8,086 nt of DNA from Pseudomonadota bacterium. Lineage in GTDB: Bacteria; Pseudomonadota; Alphaproteobacteria; Acetobacterales; Acetobacteraceae. A model generated the notes under the pieces. That model saw only the letters and a program-made list of their open reading frames with translations, was not told the DNA's origin and searched no databases. The position numbers were made by a program, and so were the translations under genes. Location of the stretch: positions 1 to 8,086 of the forward strand of contig JAJZVE010000190.1 in assembly GCA_021845835.1 (NCBI GenBank), written 5' to 3'. Shown here piece by piece: positions 1 through 7,261 of the stretch (positions within the stretch are counted from its first letter, which is position 1; every line of letters starts with the position of its first letter).

Positions 1-1246
1 CTCCGGCGACCTCGTAGTCCGCCAGCGCCTGCGCCAGCCGGCGCACGGCGGCGGCGCGGTCGCGGTCATGCACGATCAGCTTCGCGATCATCGGGTCGTA
101 ATGCACCGTGATCGCGTCGCCCTGCCCCACGCCGGTATCGACGCGCACCTGCGCGGACCCGGCCGGCGCCCGCAGGTGCCAGAGCGTGCCGACCGCAGGC
201 GCGAAGTCGCGCGCCGGGTCCTCGGCATAGACCCGCATCTCGATCGCGTGGCCGTCGATGCCGAGCGCCTCCTGCGGCAGCGGCAGCGCCTCGCCGGCGG
301 CCACGCGCAATTGCCATTCCACCAGATCAAGCCCGGTGATCGCCTCCGTCACCGGATGCTCGACCTGCAGCCGCGTGTTCATCTCCATGAAGTAGAAGGC
401 GCCGTCTTCGGCAATGAACTCGACGGTGCCGGCGCCGACATAGCCGACCGCGCGCGCGGCGGCGCAGGCGGCATCGCCCATCACGCGCCGGCGCTCGGGG
501 TCCATGCCCGGCGCCGGCGCTTCCTCCACCACTTTCTGGTGGCGGCGCTGGATCGAGCAATCGCGTTCGAACAGCGACACGACATTGCCGTGCGCGTCGG
601 CGAACACCTGGATTTCGATATGCCGCGGGCGCGTCAGGTAGCGTTCGATCAGCACGCGATCATCGCCGAACGCGGCGCGCGCCTCGCCTTGCGCCAACGC
701 CAGTGCCGCGTCGAACGCCGCCGGCTCCGTGACCACGCGCATGCCCTTGCCGCCGCCGCCCGCGGACGCCTTGATCAGCACCGGAAAGCCGATGCGCACC
801 GCCGCGTCGCGCAGCACGGCGACGTCCTGGTCCTCGCCGTGATAGCCTGGCACCAGCGGCACGCCCGCCTGCTGCATCAGCGCCTTCGCCGCCGCCTTCG
901 ATCCCATGGCGCGCATCGCCGCCGGCGGCGGCCCGATGAACACGATGCCCGCCGCCGCGCAGGCTTCGGCAAACTCCGCGTTCTCGCTGAGGAACCCGTA
1001 GCCGGGATGGATCGCCTGCGCGCCGGTGCGGCGCGCCGCATCCAGGATGCGCGGAATCGCCAGATAGCTGTCGCGCGCCGGCGCCGGGCCGATGCGCACG
1101 GACTCGTCGGCGAGCGCCACGTGCAGCGCGTCCGCATCCGCGTCCGAGCACACCGCAACCGTGCGGATGCCCAGGCGCCGCGCGGTACGGACCACACGAC
1201 ACGCGATCTCGCCGCGATTGGCGATCAGGATCTTGCCAAACATCAT
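1..1246 (-). CDS. mccA: 3-methylcrotonyl-CoA carboxylase, biotin carboxylase (alpha) subunit, C-terminus cut by window edge
   Basis: This is the ATP-dependent biotin carboxylase subunit of an acyl-CoA carboxylase, which carboxylates the carrier biotin with bicarbonate. The 415 visible codons cover the whole biotin carboxylase domain. The N-terminal domain opens with KILIANRGEIACRV and carries HPGYGFLSEN (80-89). The ATP-grasp glycine-rich loop is SAGGGGKGMR (161-170), and the active-site strand is MEMNTRLQVEHPVTE (287-301). K159, K238, E276, E288, R292 and R338 fall at the positions known in E. coli AccC, so the enzyme looks intact. The linker and biotinyl domain (AMKM-type lysine) should follow outside the window; the frame is open to base 1. 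The start is a tandem ATG-ATG (1246 or 1243) with no good Shine-Dalgarno sequence. The assignment as the methylcrotonyl enzyme, rather than propionyl or geranyl, comes from the upstream partner mccB on the same strand. The biotin carboxylase call is firm; the substrate is inferred. Confidence 0.93.
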   Translation of the reverse strand, partial: MMFGKILIANRGEIACRVVRTARRLGIRTVAVCSDADADALHVALADESVRIGPAPARDSYLAIPRILDAARRTGAQAIHPGYGFLSENAEFAEACAAAGIVFIGPPPAAMRAMGSKAAAKALMQQAGVPLVPGYHGEDQDVAVLRDAAVRIGFPVLIKASAGGGGKGMRVVTEPAAFDAALALAQGEARAAFGDDRVLIERYLTRPRHIEIQVFADAHGNVVSLFERDCSIQRRHQKVVEEAPAPGMDPERRRVMGDAACAAARAVGYVGAGTVEFIAEDGAFYFMEMNTRLQVEHPVTEAITGLDLVEWQLRVAAGEALPLPQEALGIDGHAIEMRVYAEDPARDFAPAVGTLWHLRAPAGSAQVRVDTGVGQGDAITVHYDPMIAKLIVHDRDRAAAVRRLAQALADYEVAG

Positions 1247-1268
1247 GCGCGCATCGCCAAAGTTTTGG

Positions 1269-1339
1269 TCCACAGATTTCACCGATTACACAGATTTTCA
1301 GAAATTCTTCTAATCTGGGAAATCTGTGTAATCTGTGGA
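1269..1339. repeat. A+T-rich inverted repeat made of 9-nt CACAGATT-type units, between mccB and mccA
   Basis: The left arm reads as consecutive nonamers CCACAGATT, TCACCGATT and ACACAGATT (1270-1296). The right arm, read on the minus strand, gives CCACAGATT, ACACAGATT and TCCCAGATT (1338 down to 1312). The outer 10 bp (1269-1278 with 1330-1339) and the next 10 bp (1288-1297 with 1320-1329) pair perfectly, with one extra nonamer bulged on the left. A short inner CAGA/TCTG pairing (1299-1302 with 1314-1317) leaves a loop of about 11 nt. Composition is strikingly A+T-rich against the flanking genes. A separate small palindrome, CCAAA-gt-TTTGG (1257-1268), abuts the left side. In the operon transcript this would fold between two co-directional genes. 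There is no U-tract after it, so it is not a classical terminator. It resembles dispersed intergenic repeats, but copy number cannot be seen here. Confidence 0.8.
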
Positions 1340-1361
1340 TGATTCATCTGGCCGCACCGCG

Positions 1362-2996
<1,635 letters not shown>

Positions 2997-3059
2997 CGCC
3001 GCCTCAGCCGTGCCGCCGCGGGGTCGTTGTCGGGCGCCGCATTCCGGTCCATCCTCCGC

Positions 3060-3095
3060 GCGTGCTGGGTGCGGGCAGGATGGCACCCGGCACGC
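3060..3095. promoter_or_regulatory. Imperfect palindrome with 13-bp arms in the divergent mccB/dehydrogenase intergenic region
   Basis: GCGTGCTGGGTGC (3060-3072) and GCACCCGGCACGC (3083-3095) are inverted copies with a single mismatch (T3066 against G3089) around a 10-nt spacer. The site lies in the 139-bp gap between two divergent start codons, 41 bp upstream of the dehydrogenase ATG and 64 bp upstream of the mccB ATG. It could be an operator serving both genes. It could also be a leader hairpin: the mismatch would be a G-U pair in the plus-strand RNA. No convincing -35/-10 pair is visible around it. The symmetry is seen directly; the regulatory role is inferred, and G+C-rich sequence makes chance palindromes more likely. 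Confidence 0.4.
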
Positions 3096-3135
3096 AGGCG
3101 CGCAACGTCGGGCGGAACGGGAAGGACAGCAGGAC

Positions 3136-4080
3136 ATGGCGGAACGGCCGGAGATCGCGGTGATCGGCGGGCAGCGCCCGGACACGCTGGCGGCGCTGGA
3201 GGCCGCGTTCACCGTGCATCGCGTGTTCGAGGCCACCGACAAGCTTGCCGCCCTGCGCGCGGTAGGCGAGCGGGTGCGCGGCGTCGCCTCCCACGGCATG
3301 GCGGGCCTGTCGCGCGCGCAGATCGAGCTGATGCCGCACCTGGAGATTTGCGCCATCAACGGCGTCGGGCTGGAGACCACCGATCTGGCGACGTGCCGCG
3401 CCCGCGGCATCACCGTCACGACCGCGCCGGTGCTGTATGACGACGTGGCGGACCTCGCGATCGCGCTGGCGCTGTCGGCGTGCCGGCGCATCCCGCAGGC
3501 GGACCGCTTCGTGCGCGGCGGACACTGGGGCAGCGATCGCTGGCCGCTCGGGCGCAAGTTCTCCGGCATGCGCGCCGGCATCATCGGCCTCGGCCGCATC
3601 GGCGAGCATGTCGCGGCGCGGCTGGCCGGCTTCAGGATCGAAATCGCGTATGCCGACCCGGTGGCGCGCGATGTGCCGTACCGCCGCTATCCCGACGCCG
3701 AATCGCTCGCGCGCGACAGCGACATCGTGTTCCTGTGCGCCGCCGGCGGCGCCAGGGGCGCGCGCCCGCCGATCGTCGGCCGCGCGGTGCTGGACGCGCT
3801 CGGTCCGCGCGGCGTGTTCGTCAACGTGGCGCGCGGCTGGATCGTGGACGAGACGGAGCTGGTCGCGGCCTTGCGCGACGGCCGGCTGGGCGCGGCGGGC
3901 CTCGACGTGTTCCATGACGAGCCGCGCGTGCCGGCGGCGCTGCTGGCGATGGACAACGTCGTGCTGACGCCGCACATCGCGAGTTCCACCGAGGAGACGA
4001 TGCGCGCGATGGGCGAATGCGTGGTGGGCAATCTGGTGTCGTGGTTCGCGGGCAAGGGCGCGCTCACCCCGGTGGCGTGA
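3136..4080 (+). CDS. NAD-dependent D-2-hydroxyacid dehydrogenase (glyoxylate/hydroxypyruvate reductase-like)
   Basis: The 314-residue product belongs to the D-isomer-specific 2-hydroxyacid dehydrogenases, which interconvert 2-oxoacids and D-2-hydroxyacids in the cytoplasm. The catalytic domain is split around the nucleotide-binding domain. The Rossmann motif GLGRIG (151-156) is followed 17 residues later by D174 in YADP, which favours NAD over NADP. The catalytic triad is present: R233 in [12 protein letters not shown]262 in LDVFHDEP, and H280 in LTPHIASS. Length is normal for the family (about 310-330). The ATG at 3136 has GAAGGA nine bases upstream; in-frame starts further upstream overlap mccB antisense and are rejected. 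The gene is divergent from mccB and converges on the permease, so it is probably transcribed alone. The substrate cannot be read from sequence: hydroxypyruvate/glyoxylate reductase is the usual label for this branch, and a branched-chain 2-oxoacid is conceivable given the neighbouring leucine-pathway genes. Confidence 0.9.
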   Translation: MAERPEIAVIGGQRPDTLAALEAAFTVHRVFEATDKLAALRAVGERVRGVASHGMAGLSRAQIELMPHLEICAINGVGLETTDLATCRARGITVTTAPVLYDDVADLAIALALSACRRIPQADRFVRGGHWGSDRWPLGRKFSGMRAGIIGLGRIGEHVAARLAGFRIEIAYADPVARDVPYRRYPDAESLARDSDIVFLCAAGGARGARPPIVGRAVLDALGPRGVFVNVARGWIVDETELVAALRDGRLGAAGLDVFHDEPRVPAALLAMDNVVLTPHIASSTEETMRAMGECVVGNLVSWFAGKGALTPVA

Positions 4081-4109
4081 GCCGTCGCACCGCCGGGCGG
4101 CGCGACGGC
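4081..4109. terminator. GC-rich hairpin between convergent genes, probable terminator without a U-tract
   Basis: GCCGTCGC (4081-4088) pairs perfectly with GCGACGGC (4102-4109). After one A-C mismatch, three further pairs (4090-4092 with 4098-4100) leave a 5-nt loop. It begins at the base after the dehydrogenase stop codon and lies 24 bases downstream of the permease stop on the other strand, so it could serve both transcripts. Neither side has a run of T, so it is not a canonical intrinsic terminator. It may act as a 3'-end stabiliser or with Rho. The stem is seen; the function is inferred from position. Confidence 0.45.
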
Positions 4110-4132
4110 CTCTCCGCCCTCGGGGACTGCGG

Positions 4133-5551
4133 CTACGGCTCCGACGCCAGCGCCGCCTCCGCCGCCGCGTGCGCGTCCTGCTGCGCCATGCCGTTGAAGA
4201 AGGCATTCAGCGCCACGGCGACGATGCTCGCCAGCAGGATGCCCGAATCCAGCAGCGGCTTCAGCGCATGCGGCAGCGCGTCGAAGAAGTTGTCGGCGAT
4301 CAGCGGGATCATGCCGAAGCCGAGGCTGATCGCGACGATGAACAGGTTGTGCCGCCGCGTCGTGTAATCCACCTGCGCCAGGATGCGGATGCCGGTCGCC
4401 GCCACCATGCCGAACATGACGACGCCCGCGCCGCCCAGCACGAATACCGGCACCGCCGCCACGATCGCACCAAGCTTCGGGATCAGCCCCAGCACCACCA
4501 GGATCACACCGCCCGCCACCGTCACGTAGCGCGAGCGGATGCCGGTGACGCCGACGAGCCCGACATTCTGCGAGAACGACGTGTAGGGGAAGGTATTGAA
4601 CACGCCGCCGAGAATCGTGCCGATGCCGTCCGCGCGCAGGCCGCGCGTCAGCGCCGGCCGATCCACCGGCCGCCCGACCATCGCGCCGACGGCAAGGAAC
4701 ATCCCCGTGCTCTCGATCATCACCACGATCATCACCAGGCACATGGTCAGGATCGGCACGATCTGGAACGACGGCACACCGAACTGGAACGGCGTGATCG
4801 GCGCCAGCCAGTGCGCCGCGGCGACCGGTGCGAAATTCATCCTGCCGAGCAGCGCCGCCACCACCGCCCCGGCGATGGTGCCGAGCAGCACGGCGATGTT
4901 GGCCACGAAGCCGCGCCCCCAGCGCACGATGCCGAGGATCACCAGCAGCACGAACAGCGCGATCAGCAGGTTGCCCGGCGCGCCATAGGCCGGGTTCGGC
5001 CCCTGCATGCGCACGCCGTCCACCACCTTGGTCAAGGTCGGCAGGCCGCCGCCGGCCCAGTTGATGCCGATCCGCATCAGCGACACGCCGATCACCAGGA
5101 TGACGGTACCGGTGACCAGCGGCGGGAAGGCCGGCAGCATGCGGCTGACGAACGGCGCGACCAGAATGCCGAACACGCCGGCCGCGATCACCGAGCCATA
5201 GATGGCAAGCAGCGCATCGGCCGGCTGGAACCCTGCCCCCATGGCCGCCTTCGCGGCCCCGATCATCGCCAGCATGGGCGCCACCGAGGCGAAGGTCACA
5301 CCCATCATCACCGGCAAACGGATGCCGACGCCCGGGAAGCCGAGCGACTGCACCAGCGTGGCCAGGCCGCAGGCGAACAGGTCGGCGCTGATCAGCAAGG
5401 CGCGCTGGTCCGGCGGCAGGCCCAGCGCGCCGCCGACGATCAGCGGCACGGCCACGGCGCCGGCATACATCACCAGCACATGCTGCAGCCCCAGCACCGC
5501 CAGACGCGGTGCCGGCAGCAACTCGTCCACCGGAGCGGTGGTTGCGGACAT
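4133..5551 (-). CDS. NCS2/NAT-family nucleobase symporter, xanthine/urate permease type
   Basis: This inner-membrane carrier is expected to import a purine base (xanthine or urate) with a coupling cation. The 472-residue protein has about 14 hydrophobic segments in the UraA-like 7+7 arrangement. The family QH motif is at Q23-H24 in TM1 (GLQHVLVMYAGAVAVP). TM8 carries E280 in ESTGMFLAVGA. D308 in ADGIGTILGG precedes the NAT signature QNVGLVGVTG (328-337), which fits [QEP]-N-x-G-x4-T-[RKG]. The D308-to-Q328 spacing of 20 equals that in E. coli XanQ (D304, Q324). The context FPYTSFSQN followed by SRYV resembles XanQ/UacT-type purine carriers more than uracil carriers. The ATG at 5551 has a strong GGGGGA about seven bases upstream. 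A 152-bp gap separates it from the NUDIX gene, so it probably has its own promoter. No purine catabolic genes are in view to confirm the substrate. Confidence 0.93.
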   Translation of the reverse strand: MSATTAPVDELLPAPRLAVLGLQHVLVMYAGAVAVPLIVGGALGLPPDQRALLISADLFACGLATLVQSLGFPGVGIRLPVMMGVTFASVAPMLAMIGAAKAAMGAGFQPADALLAIYGSVIAAGVFGILVAPFVSRMLPAFPPLVTGTVILVIGVSLMRIGINWAGGGLPTLTKVVDGVRMQGPNPAYGAPGNLLIALFVLLVILGIVRWGRGFVANIAVLLGTIAGAVVAALLGRMNFAPVAAAHWLAPITPFQFGVPSFQIVPILTMCLVMIVVMIESTGMFLAVGAMVGRPVDRPALTRGLRADGIGTILGGVFNTFPYTSFSQNVGLVGVTGIRSRYVTVAGGVILVVLGLIPKLGAIVAAVPVFVLGGAGVVMFGMVAATGIRILAQVDYTTRRHNLFIVAISLGFGMIPLIADNFFDALPHALKPLLDSGILLASIVAVALNAFFNGMAQQDAHAAAEAALASEP

Positions 5552-5703
5552 GGTTTGTTCCCCCTGACGCGGCGGCGAATCGCCACATCCTGAAGGAAAT
5601 CAAGACGGAAATCCCGCCACAAGGCAATGTGAAAACGCGGCAGAGGCGGTGGCGCCGACGGTGTGCGCCCTCTTCGCCCAGCCGCTCGCCGCGCCGTCTT
5701 TCC
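5552..5703 (-). promoter_or_regulatory. 152-bp intergenic leader of the permease gene with a weak sigma70-like promoter candidate
   Basis: No gene is seen here. The stretch is locally richer in A+T (about 5590-5637) than the flanking coding sequence. On the minus strand, TTGCCT (5627-5622) and CTTGAT (5604-5599) are separated by 17 bases, matching the sigma70 consensus at 4/6 and 3/6 positions. That would place transcription starting about 40 bases upstream of the permease ATG. Next to the NUDIX stop, a 5-bp GGCGC/GCGCC pairing and a distant GACGG/CCGTC pairing are too weak to call a terminator. The promoter is a guess supported mainly by spacing and composition. Confidence 0.25.
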
Positions 5704-6135
5704 TCACACGCCCAGCAGCGCGCGCGCGACGCCGATCACGCGCCGCGCCTCGTGCCACAGACCGTACGTCTCGAACGCCTCGAACGCTGCCCACGCGACC
5801 TCGGTGACATCGCCACCCGCGCGCGGCTCGCCGCCTTCCCAGCGGGCGGCGAAGTCCAGGATCGTGTAGTGATAGCGCACGCGCCCGTCGGGATCACGAT
5901 GGATGCTGTCCACGTTCGCCGCCAGCAGCAGCTTCCCGACGGCAAGCCCGGTCTCCTCCAGCAACTCCCGCCGCGCCGCTGTCTCCGCGGTCTCGCCGAG
6001 TTCCTGCGCGCCGCCGGGCAGGCTCCAGGCACCGGCATTCGGCGGCTGGCCGCGGCGCACCAGCAGCACCGCGCCGGGCCGCAGCACGACGACGCCGATG
6101 CCCACGATCGGGCGCGGGGGATACTCCCGGCTCAC
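5704..6135 (-). CDS. NUDIX hydrolase, ADP-ribose pyrophosphatase-like
   Basis: This small cytoplasmic enzyme is expected to hydrolyse a nucleoside diphosphate linked to another moiety. The 143-residue product carries a perfect Nudix box, G-x5-E-x7-RE-L-x-EE-x-G-L, at residues 42-64 (G42, E48, R56-E57, E60-E61, G63). E57, E60 and E61 are the expected metal ligands. The preceding GIGVVVLRPGAVLLVRRG and GAWSLPGG are typical of the COG1051 ADP-ribose pyrophosphatase-like group. Substrate within that group is not predictable by eye. The start is GTG at 6135, sharing a 4-nt GTGA overlap with the stop of the DUF4340 gene. No Shine-Dalgarno sequence is visible, so translation is probably coupled to the upstream gene. 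It is the last gene of this unit; whether it serves the transporter-like proteins or is a housekeeping passenger is unknown. Confidence 0.92.
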   Translation of the reverse strand: MSREYPPRPIVGIGVVVLRPGAVLLVRRGQPPNAGAWSLPGGAQELGETAETAARRELLEETGLAVGKLLLAANVDSIHRDPDGRVRYHYTILDFAARWEGGEPRAGGDVTEVAWAAFEAFETYGLWHEARRVIGVARALLGV

Positions 6136-7247
6136 TTGGCCGGTACGGGCGCCAGTACAGGCGCCGGTGCGGGCATCGCCGGTGCGGGCATCGCCGGTGC
6201 GGGCATCGCCGGTGCGGGCATCGCCGGTGCGGGCATCGCCGGTGCGGGCATCGCCGGCTCCGCCGCCTTCAGGTCGTCCAGCGACGGCACCAGCGCCTGC
6301 TCCTTCCAGCTACCGATCTCGTAGGCCCAGCCTTTCACCCTCGCCGCCACGTCGGCCGCGTCCTGGCCGCTCGCCGCGAAGGTCGCCCACACCGCCGGCC
6401 CGGATTTGCTCACGTCGGCCGAGAGCGTCATCCCGTCGGTCGTGGTGAACACCGCGCGGCCGAGCGGCGTGCCCGGCGCCGGCGCCGGCTTCACGTCCTC
6501 CAGCGTCAGTTCGGCCAGCCCCCGGCTCACTTCGTCCACCTTGACATCGTCCAGCTTCGGATGCCCGGCCGGATCGGTCAGAGTGAACTTGCCGCCCTGG
6601 CGCGCGAAGCGAAGCGTCGTCTCGCCGCGCGTCACCACCACGTCCGCGACCTTGGCCGCGTCGATGCTGACGATGCTGCGATCGAGCCAGTCCTGCGTCC
6701 CGGCGGTCGCGGCGATGCGTCCGTCGGCGAGCCAGCTCTGCGCCTCGCCGGGCCGGCGCACATACAGCGTGTCGGCGCCGCCGCGCTCGGCGCTGCGCGC
6801 ATGCCCGACGATCAGCGCCGCGATCACGCCGCCCTTGCCGTCCAGCACGCGCACCAGCGTGGAATCGGCGCCCTTGTCCGCAGGATCGGCGACGCCGAGC
6901 CGCGCGTATTCGCCGGCATCGGCGGTGCGCTTCTCGTCCAGCCGCAGCTCGGTCAGCGCCGTCAGCAGCTCATGCACCTTGTCCTGCTGCGCGCGATAGC
7001 CGCCACGATCGACAACGCCCCAGAGCGCGGCAGCATCCTCGGCATTGCGCGCCAGATGCAGCGTGGTCCCCTTGTGCTGGATCTCCAGCTGTGCGGCCGC
7101 GGCCAGTTTCGGCGCCAGTCCCGGAAACACCAACTGGCCCTGCGCCGCCTGCTGCATCCGTTCACGTGGCCCGCTGCCGTAGATGACACCCAGCGCCAGC
7201 ACGATTGCGCCGATCGCCGCGAGAATGAGCGTGGTTCCTGTGCGCAT
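6132..7247 (-). CDS. DUF4340 domain-containing membrane-anchored protein with Ala/Met/Pro repeat tail
   Basis: The 371-residue protein has one N-terminal transmembrane segment (about 5-24), with the remainder expected in the periplasm. Residues 50-325 look like tandem DUF4340-type beta-rich units: WGVVDRGGYRAQQDKVHELLTALTELRL (about 76-103) and the later DVKVDEVSRGLAELTLEDV (234-252). A conserved-looking end, GWAYEIGSWKEQAL (306-319), follows. DUF4340 proteins are commonly encoded beside GldF/GldG-like ABC-transporter components; their biochemical role is not established. The tail (332-361) is six copies of AMPAP, then APVLAPVPAK, a flexible proline-rich end unlike the rest. The ATG at 7247 follows the GldG-like stop by 14 nt, with GGGGAAA as ribosome-binding site. 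The stop overlaps the NUDIX start. The family call is from memory of the domain pattern and from context; the function is unknown. Confidence 0.85.
   Translation of the reverse strand: MRTGTTLILAAIGAIVLALGVIYGSGPRERMQQAAQGQLVFPGLAPKLAAAAQLEIQHKGTTLHLARNAEDAAALWGVVDRGGYRAQQDKVHELLTALTELRLDEKRTADAGEYARLGVADPADKGADSTLVRVLDGKGGVIAALIVGHARSAERGGADTLYVRRPGEAQSWLADGRIAATAGTQDWLDRSIVSIDAAKVADVVVTRGETTLRFARQGGKFTLTDPAGHPKLDDVKVDEVSRGLAELTLEDVKPAPAPGTPLGRAVFTTTDGMTLSADVSKSGPAVWATFAASGQDAADVAARVKGWAYEIGSWKEQALVPSLDDLKAAEPAMPAPAMPAPAMPAPAMPAPAMPAPAMPAPAPVLAPVPAK
6166..6255 (-). repeat. Six perfect tandem copies of a 15-bp unit inside the DUF4340 gene
   Basis: The plus-strand unit GGTGCGGGCATCGCC occurs six times without a single difference (6166-6180 through 6241-6255). 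On the coding strand each copy gives Ala-Met-Pro-Ala-Pro with identical codons. Sequence identity at the DNA level, including synonymous positions, points to recent slippage or recombination expansion rather than old protein-level repetition. As 15 is a multiple of three, copy-number changes would lengthen or shorten the tail without breaking the frame. Confidence 0.97.
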
Positions 7248-7261
7248 CGGCGCGTTTCCCC

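Noticed and set aside
1269..1339. Intrinsic terminator between mccB and mccA
   Set aside because: The stem is A+T-rich rather than GC-rich, is interrupted by a 9-nt bulge and is not followed by a U-tract on the minus strand. It also lies between genes expected to be co-expressed.
68..1342. Long plus-strand open frame of 424 codons
   Set aside because: It lies antisense to mccA, whose conserved biotin carboxylase motifs read on the minus strand. The product is Arg/His/Ala-rich with no recognisable domain, as expected from GC-biased codon positions.
2997..3599. N-terminal extension of mccB giving a 745-residue protein
   Set aside because: It would overlap the divergent dehydrogenase on the opposite strand. 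The extra residues look like antisense translation, while the ATG at 2996 has a good Shine-Dalgarno sequence and gives the normal family length.
3004..4206. Minus-strand open frame of 400 codons
   Set aside because: It is antisense to the dehydrogenase with its intact catalytic triad; the product is Arg/Ala/His-rich without domains.
4169..5593. Long plus-strand open frame of 474 codons
   Set aside because: It is antisense to the NCS2 permease, with a His/Arg/Asp-rich, low-complexity product that is the mirror of hydrophobic codons.
6166..6255. CRISPR-like array
   Set aside because: The copies are directly contiguous with no spacers, and the unit is in frame within a coding region.
5509..6448. 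Overlapping plus-strand frames across the NUDIX gene and repeat (including a GAGIA-type repeat product)
   Set aside because: They mirror the minus-strand NUDIX and DUF4340 genes. The apparent peptide repeat is only the antisense reading of the 15-bp array.
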